Assembly (NCBI GenBank): GCA_963845495.1
Contig: CAWJTH010000132.1
Location: 1 to 64,000 of the forward strand
DNA: 64,000 bases
Direction: 5' to 3'
DNA from: JAZKFT01 sp963845495
Lineage (GTDB): Bacteria > Bacteroidota > Bacteroidia > Chitinophagales > Chitinophagaceae
Below, piece after piece: positions 33,916 to 41,722 of the stretch. The notes below the pieces were generated by a model. The model had not been told where the DNA came from, searched no databases, and worked only from the letters and a program-made list of their open reading frames with translations. How positions within the stretch are numbered: position 1 is the stretch's first letter; each line of letters begins with the position of its first letter. The position numbers were made by a program, and so were the translations under genes.

Positions 33916-34170
33916 CTATTTGTAAATTAATTTTAAAATAAAAGTTGTTATGTCCACCAATAACGAAAACGAGTTGGTAATAATAATTGGTAAATCTTTT
34001 TTTAAAATGCCATAATAAATCCAAATTGCATTTCCAGTCATTAAAATAAGCAACATGATAATCGACACATCTTTTGCTTTTTTTTCTTTAATTATTTTAA
34101 TTACCTGCGGAATAAGTGAAACAGACGTAAATACACCTGCAATTATTCCAATTATTGTTTGGTTTGGCAT
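33916..34170 (-). CDS. SemiSWEET sugar transporter
   Basis: An 84-residue three-helix membrane protein of the MtN3/SWEET (PQ-loop) family. It has the PQ motif in TSVSLIPQVIKIIKEKKAKD and three hydrophobic segments (about 5-24, 38-58, 61-82). SemiSWEETs work as dimers and pass sugars along their gradient. It starts two bases after the stop of a Gfo/Idh/MocA oxidoreductase, so the two are probably one transcript, suggesting a role with a sugar-type substrate. Confidence 0.88.
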   Translation of the reverse strand: MPNQTIIGIIAGVFTSVSLIPQVIKIIKEKKAKDVSIIMLLILMTGNAIWIYYGILKKDLPIIITNSFSLLVDITTFILKLIYK

Positions 34171-34172
34171 GG

Positions 34173-35510
34173 TTAACCTTCTTTTGGCAAAGGACCTCTA
34201 AAGGCATCCAATTGATCGATTTTCGTTAATTTAATTTCTTTGCCTGTTTTGGCCGATTCAAATATTGCTTCCATTAATTTCATATCCTGTACGCCTTCTT
34301 CGCCGGGCGTGTAAGGATCTGTGTTTTCCATAATACATTGCGAAAAATGATCCATTTCTAGAGCAAAATGATCTTTTTCGGGAATTGTTGGGTTAGATTT
34401 CCAATCCTGCTTTCCTTTTGCCTGGGCCACTTCCATTTTTAAACCTTTGTACGGAAAAGCTGGATCCATGCCCATCCATCCGCCTTTATCTGCATAGCAC
34501 CGGTAGCGCCTGCCTTCGTGAGCGCCCAATGTGCAGCCGCAATTGGCCACCAGTCCGCTAGGGAAACGCATGGTAAACAAAGTGGTTTCATCCACCTCTG
34601 TAAAACGGTCATCGCCAGGTGTGCTATAAGTAGTGCCAGTAATGCTTATCGGTTCCTCGCCCGATAAAAACCGAACCGTATTTAAACAATAAATGCCTAC
34701 ATCAAATAACGCCCCGCCGGCAAAGTTTTTTTTCAATCGCCATTGCGTCGGATCACCAATATGTTGGCCGTTAAAACCCTCAAAAATTTTCACTTGTCCA
34801 TATTCTTTTGTCCTAAACCATTCTTTAATTTTTGTATTGTTGGGTTCGTATTGAATGCGATAAGCAATCATCAATTTTACATTTGCTTTTTTGCAAGCAT
34901 CAACCATGGTTTGCGCCTCGGCAGCAGTTGATGCCATTGGTTTTTCGCATAAAATATGTTTGCCTGCTTTTGCCGCCCTTACCACAAATTCGGCATGCAT
35001 GCTGTTGGGCAAAACAACGTACACTACATCAATATCCTTGTTGTTTTTTATCTCATCAAAATTTTGATAACTGTAAATATTTTTGGTTGAAATACCATAT
35101 TGACCGGCCACCTTTTTTGCTTTTTCAGGGTTGCCACTAACCACAGCCACTGGCTTTGAATATTTACTTGCCCCAAACGCTGGCAATATTTGTCTTAAAG
35201 ATAAATTGCCTAACCCGACAATAGCAAAGCCTATCTTTCTTTCTGGGTTAATTGGTGAAAAAACCGGCGCATCTTCTGTTTCGGTGTTATCGTTTAAAGG
35301 TTTTAATTCTATAGGTTTGTCAGAATCGGCATGTATGGCTTTGTCAGGACCTTCTTCTTTTATGGGGGTTTGTGCAAAAATTTTATTTGAAACCAAACTA
35401 TCTAAAAGAGTAGCGCTTAATAATCCTTTACCAGTATATTGTAAAAACTTTTTTCTGTTTAATTGTTCACGATCAGTTGTTAATTCCAAAAAGTTATCAA
35501 TATTTTTCAT
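34173..35510 (-). CDS. Gfo/Idh/MocA family oxidoreductase
   Basis: A 445-residue NAD(P)-dependent sugar oxidoreductase. ATG 35510 is preferred; the frame reaches a TTG at 35528 without support. An N-terminal lead with NRKKFLQYTGKGLLSA and a hydrophobic run ending in FAQ resembles a Tat-like export signal lacking the second Arg. The Rossmann domain starts at KIGFAIVGLGNLSLRQILPA (about 92) and the CEKPMAST motif (about 180) is the conserved EKP; the second domain follows. Similar to periplasmic glucose-fructose oxidoreductases. In a likely operon with the SemiSWEET gene two bases downstream. Confidence 0.9.
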   Translation of the reverse strand: MKNIDNFLELTTDREQLNRKKFLQYTGKGLLSATLLDSLVSNKIFAQTPIKEEGPDKAIHADSDKPIELKPLNDNTETEDAPVFSPINPERKIGFAIVGLGNLSLRQILPAFGASKYSKPVAVVSGNPEKAKKVAGQYGISTKNIYSYQNFDEIKNNKDIDVVYVVLPNSMHAEFVVRAAKAGKHILCEKPMASTAAEAQTMVDACKKANVKLMIAYRIQYEPNNTKIKEWFRTKEYGQVKIFEGFNGQHIGDPTQWRLKKNFAGGALFDVGIYCLNTVRFLSGEEPISITGTTYSTPGDDRFTEVDETTLFTMRFPSGLVANCGCTLGAHEGRRYRCYADKGGWMGMDPAFPYKGLKMEVAQAKGKQDWKSNPTIPEKDHFALEMDHFSQCIMENTDPYTPGEEGVQDMKLMEAIFESAKTGKEIKLTKIDQLDAFRGPLPKEG

Positions 35511-35707
35511 GTATGTTTTAACAAACAAAGGAAAAATATCATGCCATAATTATTGTAATTAATTCGTTTTTTTAATGTATTTGTTATTGTTTAAATATCA
35601 AATTTTTTACAAAGTAATTTTGAATAAAGATGAATTTTAATAAATAAACATATATTCAAATCACGTATCTTTAAATTATTTATAATATAATTAATACTGA
35701 TCCAATT

Positions 35708-36949
35708 ATGAAAAAAATATTTGTCGCTCTTTTTTTAATTATCAAAATAAATGCAAATGCACAAATGGATACGGTTTTAATTAAACAATTAATAGAGGCA
35801 AACCCAAGCTGGTTCTCGGTTATATTAAACGATTCTGCACACAAACAAGTGCAAATTTTATATACACAAATTAATCGAGATAAAAATAATTTCCCACATT
35901 TTAAAAGCTTTAGTTATCTGTTAAATACCCAACATTATTTTTATCCGGCAAGTACGGTAAAATTGCCGGAGGCTATTTTTGCCCTTGAAAAAATAAATAC
36001 CCTACACATAAATGGTTTAAATAAAAATACAACTATGCTTACCGACAGCGTACGTAAGGAACAAACTAAAGTTGTAAAAGATACCACAGCAGAAAATGGA
36101 TTTCCATCTGTGGCACAATACATAAAAAAAATATTATTGGTAAGTGATAATGATGCATTTAACCGTTTGTACGAATTTGTTGGCCGGGCCGAAACCAACC
36201 AAAAATTACAGGCTTACGGTTTAAATAATTCAAGAATTTTAAACCGCTTAGCAATTAAAGACGGCGGCGAAAATGCCCGCCATACCAACCCAATTTCTTT
36301 TTATAACGGCAATAAATTGGTTTACCAACAACCGGCCCAATATGATTCCAAAGATTATCCTTTGCAGCTTACCAATACTGTTATGGGAATTGGTTATTTA
36401 GATAGTGCCGACCAACTGGTAAATAAACCTTTCGACCTTAGCGGCCGCAACGTTTACCCTTTGGTGGATCAACAATTGGTAATGAAAAAACTAATTTTTC
36501 CAGAAACTTTTCCTGTTGCTGAACAATTTAAATTAACACCTTCTGATTATGATTTTTTTTACCGTTACATGAGCATGTATCCAACCGAAAGCAAATTCCC
36601 AACTTATGATACAGCTACTTTTTTTACCGCTTTTGGTAAGTTTTTGTTTTACGGCCAACGGAAAGATGCGACTATCAATTCAAATATTCGCATCTTCAAT
36701 AAAATTGGCGATTCGTATGGTTTTACTATCGACAATACGTATTTTGTTGACTACAAAAACAAGGTGGAGTTTTTACTGGCTGCCGTGGTACAATCTAACA
36801 ACGACGGTATTTACAACGATGACAAATATGAATATCAAACTGTTTGTTTCCCGTTTTTGGAACACTTGGGGCAAACAATTTACCAATACGAATTGTCTAG
36901 AAAAAAACTCTTTTTGCCCAAACTCCAAAAGTTTGAAAAGTATCGATAA
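35708..36949 (+). CDS. Class A beta-lactamase-related serine hydrolase
   Basis: A 413-residue exported protein. Signal peptide MKKIFVALFLIIKINANA. The active site looks complete: SxxK is STVK at about Ser82 (PASTVKLPEA), SDN is VSDNDAFNRLYE at about 146, and a KIGDSYGFTID segment near 330 fits the KTG position. It is longer than class A beta-lactamases (about 290), with an extra middle part (about 170-260). Could be a beta-lactamase, a DD-peptidase or another acyl-serine hydrolase; no regulator is adjacent. Confidence 0.85.
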   Translation: MKKIFVALFLIIKINANAQMDTVLIKQLIEANPSWFSVILNDSAHKQVQILYTQINRDKNNFPHFKSFSYLLNTQHYFYPASTVKLPEAIFALEKINTLHINGLNKNTTMLTDSVRKEQTKVVKDTTAENGFPSVAQYIKKILLVSDNDAFNRLYEFVGRAETNQKLQAYGLNNSRILNRLAIKDGGENARHTNPISFYNGNKLVYQQPAQYDSKDYPLQLTNTVMGIGYLDSADQLVNKPFDLSGRNVYPLVDQQLVMKKLIFPETFPVAEQFKLTPSDYDFFYRYMSMYPTESKFPTYDTATFFTAFGKFLFYGQRKDATINSNIRIFNKIGDSYGFTIDNTYFVDYKNKVEFLLAAVVQSNNDGIYNDDKYEYQTVCFPFLEHLGQTIYQYELSRKKLFLPKLQKFEKYR

Positions 36950-36966
36950 TTCGAAAGCTTAAAATA

Positions 36967-36996
36967 AACTCGGTTAAAACCTTGCTTAACCGAGTT
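36967..36996 (+). terminator. Hairpin after the beta-lactamase-like gene
   Basis: Perfect AACTCGGTTAA / TTAACCGAGTT stem, 8-base loop, 17 bases after the stop. No T tract follows, so termination is uncertain; it could instead stabilise the 3' end. Confidence 0.5.
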
Positions 36997-37149
36997 CGTC
37001 TACAAACAAAAGACAAAACATCTGCGTCTATCAGCAAAATCTGCGGGCAACATTCCTGCGGAATTATCGCCCCACTTAACTTTTCTTTTATATGGAACGG
37101 TTATTGGCAATCTTTAATAACCTATCTAAATAAATTAAAAGCTAATTGT

Positions 37150-37623
37150 ATGTTTAAGCAGCATCCTATCGTATCGTATTTAAAATTTTCTTTTATTGCC
37201 GCATTTCTGTACGCCGTAACCGTTTTCATCTTTATAAAAGACGCATCTTTTCGCGACACCTGGGTTTTATATATCGGAAACGCATTGTTTGCCGTAGGCA
37301 TTACCATTTTTGTATTTAACCGGTTTAGCCAGCCCGAAAAAACGAGCACTTGGTTTGTAATTGGCGCAGCGCACATTACCACCATTATGGGTGTTATTAT
37401 TTCGTGTTTATTGGTTGCTTTAATGGTGTTGATTTTAATTCCAAGCGTACTGGCACATCATCCAAGCTCCAGCGCCATGTTGGCCAATTCGCCGGCGCAA
37501 TTAACAGGAAAATCAAACGGATTCCTCACTATTTGCTTTATGGATGCCATTTTAGGAAATGTGTTTGCCGGCTTTTTCGTGTCGATACTTTTCCCTTTTT
37601 CGTTATCAAAAAATTATAAGTAA
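37150..37623 (+). CDS. Four-helix integral membrane protein, hypothetical
   Basis: A 157-residue protein that I do not recognise. The ATG at 37150 is chosen because the frame upstream (from 36982) has no coding character; the protein then starts with MFKQHPIVSYLKFSFIAAFL. Hydrophobic segments at about 10-30, 36-53, 68-95 and 128-150 suggest four membrane helices. There is no motif or paired neighbour. It lies alone after the beta-lactamase-like gene and before a word-type hairpin. Confidence 0.6.
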   Translation: MFKQHPIVSYLKFSFIAAFLYAVTVFIFIKDASFRDTWVLYIGNALFAVGITIFVFNRFSQPEKTSTWFVIGAAHITTIMGVIISCLLVALMVLILIPSVLAHHPSSSAMLANSPAQLTGKSNGFLTICFMDAILGNVFAGFFVSILFPFSLSKNYK

Positions 37624-37712
37624 AGCTTTGAGCAATTAGCTATGAGCCATTCCTAAGATGCGCCATTACTATTGGTAATAAGCTCAAAGCTAGTAGCTAA
37701 CAGCTCATAGCT
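37624..37712. repeat. Word-type hairpin, AGCTATGAGC vocabulary
   Basis: Left arm AGCTTTGAGCAATTAGCTATGAGC region (37624-37647); right arm GCTCAAAGCTAGTAGCTAAC and AGCTCATAGCT (37682-37712). Same vocabulary as 40161-40255. Followed by 37713-37931 with the block described next. Confidence 0.75.
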
Positions 37713-37759
37713 TTTTGGGCGCCTATCGGGCTGTCTGTAGTACTCCGCAGCGCCGGTTC

Positions 37760-37937
37760 ACTTATGTCAATCATTCACTATTCACTATTCACCATTCACT
37801 AAAAAGGCGCTTTACGGGGTACTACTGCCCATCCCGGGCGCACGGTCACACCAGTCATTTTTTATTCAAACAGATATCTAAAAGAATTTTCAATTACCTA
37901 ATTACCTAATTACCTAATTACCATTATTTAATTACCA
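37760..37937. repeat. Tandem simple-word arrays (TTCACTA, CTAATTAC)
   Basis: CATTCACTATTCACTATTCA at about 37774-37799 and CCTAATTACCTAATTACC at about 37898-37920 are direct reiterations of 7- to 8-base words without a clear inverted partner. Between them GGCGC words and GGGGTACTACTGCCC occur. The 308-base gap 37624-37931 contains no gene. Confidence 0.6.
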
Positions 37938-38708
37938 CCCACCGCTGGCGCCACCGCCGCCGCCGCCGCCGCCGCCAAAACCGCCGAAGCCACCTCCACC
38001 GCCACCAAAGCCACTGCTTCCGCCGCCACCAAAACCGCCGCCGCGGCCGCTGCTACTACCCAATAAAAACCAAAGTAACGGATTGCCAAGGCCACCTCCT
38101 CCCCCTCCACCGCCCCTGCCGCGACCAACAAACAGCAAGATGATGAAACCGATGATGAAAATAAAAACAATCCAACTTCCAGGTCCGCCATCACTCTTGT
38201 TGCGGTCGGCATAACCGGCAGGTGCGGTATATTCGCCTTTTGTGGCCTTCATCATATCATCAGTGGCCAAGCTTATACCACCATTATAATCACCCTGTTT
38301 AAAATGCGGAACAATATCATTATCAATAATTGCTTTGCAAGTAACGTCGGGCAAGGCGCCTTCAAGGCCATAGCCCGTTTCAATGCGAACTTTATGATCT
38401 TGAACCGCCACAAAAAGTAAGGCACCGTTATTCGTTTTTTTATTGCCGATTCCCCAATCTCTTAAATATTTTAGCGAAACATCTTCTAGCGGATAATCAT
38501 TCAACGAATTCACAATCACCACCGCCAGTTGATTGGAGGTTTCATTGTCGAACTGTACCAACTTCGTTTCCAGTTGCTGTTTGTCGCCGCCCGATAAAAC
38601 ATGTGCAAAATCATTCACCAATTGCGGCGGGTTAGGTCTTGGTTCAATCGTTTGCCCAATGGCAAAAAATGAAACCAGGACAAATATTATAAAAAGGAAT
38701 TTTTTCAT
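37932..38708 (-). CDS. TPM domain protein with glycine-rich tail (YgcG family)
   Basis: A 258-residue exported, membrane-anchored protein. Signal peptide MKKFLFIIFVLVSFFAIG, TPM domain (about 30-160) with VNDFAHVLSGGDKQQLET and GYGLEGALPD, a membrane helix (about 175-193), then a tail of about 60 residues that is mostly Gly with Phe, Ser and Arg. This layout is the YgcG/TPM family standard. It heads toward the same end as the second TPM gene and lemA on this strand, a cluster found in many bacteria; its role in the envelope is not established. Confidence 0.9.
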   Translation of the reverse strand: MKKFLFIIFVLVSFFAIGQTIEPRPNPPQLVNDFAHVLSGGDKQQLETKLVQFDNETSNQLAVVIVNSLNDYPLEDVSLKYLRDWGIGNKKTNNGALLFVAVQDHKVRIETGYGLEGALPDVTCKAIIDNDIVPHFKQGDYNGGISLATDDMMKATKGEYTAPAGYADRNKSDGGPGSWIVFIFIIGFIILLFVGRGRGGGGGGGGLGNPLLWFLLGSSSGRGGGFGGGGSSGFGGGGGGFGGFGGGGGGGGGASGGW

Positions 38709-38718
38709 GTTCTGGAAT

Positions 38719-38834
38719 AGTACTTAGTAATTAGATATTAGTACTTAGATGGTTATTGCTACGCAGTAGATAAATTTTAAAATAAGGTATTAATTTGAAG
38801 CACTTAATATTTTGAATTATCTAACTACTAAGTA
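38719..38834. repeat. Word-type hairpin, TAGTACTTAG vocabulary
   Basis: TAGTACTTAGTAATTAGATA (38719-38738) faces TATCTAACTACTAAGTACCA (38818-38837), pairing over about 20 bases with two or three mismatches, in the space between the two TPM genes. The words resemble those flanking the S23-like gene at 29021-29467. Confidence 0.7.
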
Positions 38835-38854
38835 CCAATTATCAACAACTTGTA

Positions 38855-39322
38855 TTATTTACCAAAAACTATATCGTCGGGCAATTCATTTATATCGGTT
38901 TGGGCATTGTAGGGGAAATGCATGTGCAACGCATCGCCAATATCGCCGATGGTTGCAATAATACCCTGCGGAATATTTGCTTGCTTAAAATTGGCGCTCA
39001 TTTTTTGCAAAGCACTTTTCCAAAACGCTTCGCCCGTTTGTTGGTAAATGCCGTCGTCACCAAAAACAGCCATCTGTTTATCTTTCAGTGCAACGTATAC
39101 CAGTGCTGCATTGTGGAGGGCTGTTTTATTCATTTCTAAATTTAAAAACACTTCCCTTGCCCTGTCTATTGCGTCAACATAGCGGCATTTGCTTTCTACA
39201 AATACCCGTATTTCGCCACTGGTATTTTTTTCCGCAGCTTTAATAGCTTGCAAAATATTTTCCCGTTCGTTTTCTGTAAAAAAAACTTTCGGCTTTGGTT
39301 TTAAAAAATCAAATAGGGCCAC
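38855..39322 (-). CDS. TPM domain protein, short form
   Basis: A 155-residue TPM-domain protein without signal peptide or membrane segment. Seen: ENILQAIKAAEKNTSGEIRV (about 21-40), then VYVALKDKQMAVFGDDGIYQ and IPQGIIATIGDIGDALHMHF at the end, which match the domain. It lies between lemA and the YgcG-type gene in the order lemA - TPM - YgcG on the minus strand, a common Bacteroidota set. Function unknown; TPM domains have been linked to phosphatase-like folds and to stabilising membrane proteins. Confidence 0.88.
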   Translation of the reverse strand: MALFDFLKPKPKVFFTENERENILQAIKAAEKNTSGEIRVFVESKCRYVDAIDRAREVFLNLEMNKTALHNAALVYVALKDKQMAVFGDDGIYQQTGEAFWKSALQKMSANFKQANIPQGIIATIGDIGDALHMHFPYNAQTDINELPDDIVFGK

Positions 39323-39370
39323 GGGAGGAAATTATGAATTACGAATTTAGAATTACGATTTACAAAGATT

Positions 39371-39528
39371 TAAATTCCAAAAAGGAAAATTCCAAATTCC
39401 AACCAATGCAATTTGCAATACTGTTTCATTCATTTAACAAATATTACTACATCCAAGAATGGTTTGATGATATTGAATGGTTGTGATGTTCAATTTGTTG
39501 GAATTTAGAATTTTTCTTTTTGGAATTT
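39371..39528. repeat. Word-type hairpin, AATTCCAA vocabulary
   Basis: AAATTCCAAAAAGGAAAATT (39372-39391 region) and the rest of the arm to 39402 pair with TTGTTGGAATTTAGAATTTT to 39528 over about 33 bases with four mismatches. Same vocabulary as 27138-27287. Lies between lemA and the short TPM gene. Confidence 0.8.
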
Positions 39529-39540
39529 CTGATTTGGATA

Positions 39541-40113
39541 TTAGCTACCAAAATCAACCTTGGTATCTTTTGCACCTTCGTCAGCTTTGTAGTTTTTCAT
39601 GGTATGATAGCCAAAAAGACCGGCAACAATATTGCCTGGAAAGCTTACCAATTTGGCATTGTAATCGGTAATTGCGCCATTCCAATCCCTGATGGCAACT
39701 GCAATGCGGTTCTCGGTTCCCTCAATTTGCGCTTGTAAATCTTTGTACAATCCAGTTGCTTGCAACGTTGGGTAAGCTTCTACGTTTATGTTTAATGCGG
39801 CTTTGCCCAGGTCGTTGTATTGTTTGTTTAAAGCTGCCAATTGTTCTGGATTATTTGGATCGGGCGTAACATTTGGTATGCGGCTGCGCATTTGTACAAT
39901 TTTAATAAGCGTAGTATCCTCATTTTTAGCCGCACCTTTTATGGTGGCCACCACATTTTCATACAAAGTTTTTTTCCGTTGGAACTGGGTTTCCACATCA
40001 CCCCATTTGCCGTTGATTTCTTGATTGGCCGTTGCTAATCCGTTGCGTACAGAAATGCCCCAAAGCACCAAAATAGCAGCGATTACAATAATAACAATTC
40101 CTGATGTTTTCAT
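39541..40113 (-). CDS. LemA family protein
   Basis: A 190-residue protein with N-terminal membrane anchor (about 5-24, GIVIIVIAAILVLWGISV) and a helical LemA domain: FQRKKTLYENVVATIKGAAK, YPTLQATGLYKDLQAQIEGT and ENRIAVAIRDWNGAITDYNA. It is first in the lemA-TPM-YgcG cluster, but repeats of 140-220 bases separate the genes, so a single transcript is uncertain. LemA function in bacteria is not settled. Confidence 0.93.
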   Translation of the reverse strand: MKTSGIVIIVIAAILVLWGISVRNGLATANQEINGKWGDVETQFQRKKTLYENVVATIKGAAKNEDTTLIKIVQMRSRIPNVTPDPNNPEQLAALNKQYNDLGKAALNINVEAYPTLQATGLYKDLQAQIEGTENRIAVAIRDWNGAITDYNAKLVSFPGNIVAGLFGYHTMKNYKADEGAKDTKVDFGS

Positions 40114-40160
40114 TTTGAATAGTCGTTTTATATGATTAAGAAAGATAAAGGTAGGGTAAA

Positions 40161-40255
40161 AGCTATAAGCTGTGAGCTATGAGCTTTTAGCCGAAAACCA
40201 TAACAGAAATCTAAAAGGCAATCAGCTAAAAGCTCATAGCTCATTGCTCAAAGCT
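40161..40255. repeat. Word-type hairpin, AGCTATGAGC vocabulary
   Basis: AGCTATAAGCTGTGAGCTAT (40161-40180) through GAGCTTTTAGC and the right arm 40225-40255 (GCTAAAAGCTCATAGCTCAT...) match over 31 bases with about five mismatches. Sits between the ABC transporter stop and the lemA start. Confidence 0.85.
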
Positions 40256-40256
40256 A

Positions 40257-40907
40257 TCAAACAATCAAGCCATCCTTCATTACCAGCTTTCGGTCGCTTA
40301 GGTTGGCCAGTTCTTCGTTGTGGGTAACAATCAAAAATGTTTGTCCCATTTGTTGGCGCAGGTCAAAAAAAAGTTGATGTAATTCTTGCGCATGGGCACT
40401 GTCGAGGTTGCCGGTTGGTTCGTCAGCAAAAACAATATCCGGACTATTAATTAATGCCCTGGCCACAGCAATCCGTTGTTGTTCGCCGCCGCTTAATTGG
40501 CTGGGTTTATTGCCGGCCCTGTCTGTTAAACCCATGGTTTGTAAAAGCGCTTCGGCTTTTTCCTTTACTTCTTTTTTCTTTTTGTTTGCAATCCAACCCG
40601 GAATGCAAACATTTTCAATAGCCGTAAATTCGGGCAATAAATGGTGAAATTGAAACACAAAACCCATGTGCATGTTTCTGTAAGAAGCCAATGCATTGCC
40701 TTTTAGCTGGTCGATGCGTTGCCCGTTCAGTGTTACTTGTCCTGCGTCGGCCGTATCCAAAGTTCCAATAATATGCAACAAGGTGCTTTTACCGGCACCG
40801 CTACTACCAACAATGCTAACTACCTCGCCTTTTTGCACTTGCAATCCAACGCCTTTCAACACATGGATAGATCCGTATTTCTTTTCAATTCCTGTAGCTG
40901 TGAGCAT
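40257..40907 (-). CDS. ABC transporter ATP-binding protein, LolD-like
   Basis: A 216-residue ATPase of the MacB/LolD type. Walker A GSSGAGKST (about 33-41), signature LSGGEQQR (about 136), Walker B IVFADEPTGNLD (about 156), and the H-loop in LIVTHNEELA. Its length and the GNLDSA segment fit LolD, the motor of lipoprotein release from the inner membrane. No permease is adjacent, so the substrate cannot be fixed; LolCE or MacB elsewhere would decide. It precedes lemA by 143 bases of repeat DNA. Confidence 0.88.
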   Translation of the reverse strand: MLTATGIEKKYGSIHVLKGVGLQVQKGEVVSIVGSSGAGKSTLLHIIGTLDTADAGQVTLNGQRIDQLKGNALASYRNMHMGFVFQFHHLLPEFTAIENVCIPGWIANKKKKEVKEKAEALLQTMGLTDRAGNKPSQLSGGEQQRIAVARALINSPDIVFADEPTGNLDSAHAQELHQLFFDLRQQMGQTFLIVTHNEELANLSDRKLVMKDGLIV

Positions 40908-40917
40908 GGGGCGAAGA

Positions 40918-41240
40918 TAAGGTACAAGAATTCAAGGTACAAGGATTCAAGGCACAAGAATTCAAGGCACAAGAAGACAAGAAACCAAGTTTCAAGAAAC
41001 CAAGAATTCAAGTAACAAAAACTAAGAAATCAAGTTTCAAGAAAACAAAGTTCAAGTGTTTTTAAAAAAAGGCGCAAGTTCCAAGCCATTTTTAAAGCGC
41101 AAATTTCAAGATTCACTTTTGATTTCTTACTTTCTTGAGCTTTGAGCTTGCGTTCTTTCTTTGCTTGAAGCTTGTACTATTATTGTTTTCTTAACATTGA
41201 GCCTTGATTTCTTGCCTTCTTGTACCTTGAAGCTTGAAAA
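40918..41240. repeat. Long word-type array, AAGTTCAAG/ACAAGAATTCAAG vocabulary
   Basis: About 320 bases of reiterated words: AAGGTACAAGAATTCAAGG, AAGAAACCAAGTTTCAAG and related forms on the left (40918-41115), then their complements CTTGAGCTTTGAGCTTG, TTGAAGCTTGTAC and CTTCTTGTACCTTGAAGC on the right (41130-41240). The whole can fold into a long hairpin. Lies upstream of the ABC ATPase and upstream of the DUF2795 promoter. Confidence 0.85.
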
Positions 41241-41245
41241 TTGAT

Positions 41246-41275
41246 TTGGTAATTCCAACTGTACTGTTACATTTG
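41246..41275 (+). promoter_or_regulatory. Bacteroidota promoter of the DUF2795 gene
   Basis: TTG at 41246-41248, exactly 19 bases, then TACATTTG at 41268-41275. This is an ideal TTG-N19-TAnnTTTG promoter, 23 bases upstream of the start codon. Confidence 0.8.
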
Positions 41276-41298
41276 CAAAAATTTAAACAGCTAAGAAT

Positions 41299-41520
41299 AT
41301 GTTTTGGACACTTGAATTGGCTTCACATTTGGAAGATGCGCCTTGGCCAGCTACCAAGGACGAACTGATTGACTTTTCTATCCGTTCGGGTGCGCCGATA
41401 GAGGTGGTTGAAAACCTGCAGGAATTGGAAGACGACGGTGAAATTTATGAAAGCTTGGAAGACATTTGGCCAGATTATCCAAGTCAGGATGACTTCTTCT
41501 TTAATGAGGATGAATATTAA
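41299..41520 (+). CDS. DUF2795 small acidic protein
   Basis: A 73-residue acidic protein. The pattern TLELASHLEDAPWPATKDEL followed by LIDFSIRSGAPIEVVENLQE matches the DUF2795 family (small helical proteins, widespread in Bacteroidota, function unknown). The C-terminus is strongly acidic (DDFFFNEDEY). It has its own strong promoter and a terminator, so it is a single-gene transcript that may be well expressed. No catalytic motif is visible. Confidence 0.85.
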   Translation: MFWTLELASHLEDAPWPATKDELIDFSIRSGAPIEVVENLQELEDDGEIYESLEDIWPDYPSQDDFFFNEDEY

Positions 41521-41557
41521 TATTCAATGGAGAATTGAAAAATGAATTATGGATAAT

Positions 41558-41590
41558 AAAAGCCATTCCTAAAAAGGGATGGCTTTTTTA
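41558..41590 (+). terminator. Rho-independent terminator of the DUF2795 gene
   Basis: AAAAGCCATTCCT / AGGGATGGCTTTT with one G-U wobble, loop of four, then T run. Confidence 0.85.
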
Positions 41591-41593
41591 ATT

Positions 41594-41665
41594 GATAATA
41601 AAATAATGGATAATTGTAGTTATAACGCATCTCCAAAATTTAGCATTATCCATTATTTCATTATC
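41594..41665. repeat. Word-type hairpin, GATAATGGATAAT vocabulary
   Basis: GATAATAAAATAATGGATAA (41594-41613) and CATTATCCATTATTTCATTA (41644-41663) pair over about 22 bases with one or two mismatches. Directly after the DUF2795 terminator. Confidence 0.85.
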
Positions 41666-41722
41666 CATTACTCCTTCGTTCGTGGCATATATTTTTTGTT
41701 ATTCCAAGTTTAATGTGCAAAT

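Noticed and set aside
36982..37149. N-terminal extension of the four-helix membrane protein
   Set aside because: The extra residues lack coding character and the ATG at 37150 starts directly before the first hydrophobic segment.
37928..38212. Second minus-strand frame at the end of the YgcG-type gene
   Set aside because: It is the frame-shifted reading of the GC-rich glycine tail; the main frame has signal peptide and TPM domain.
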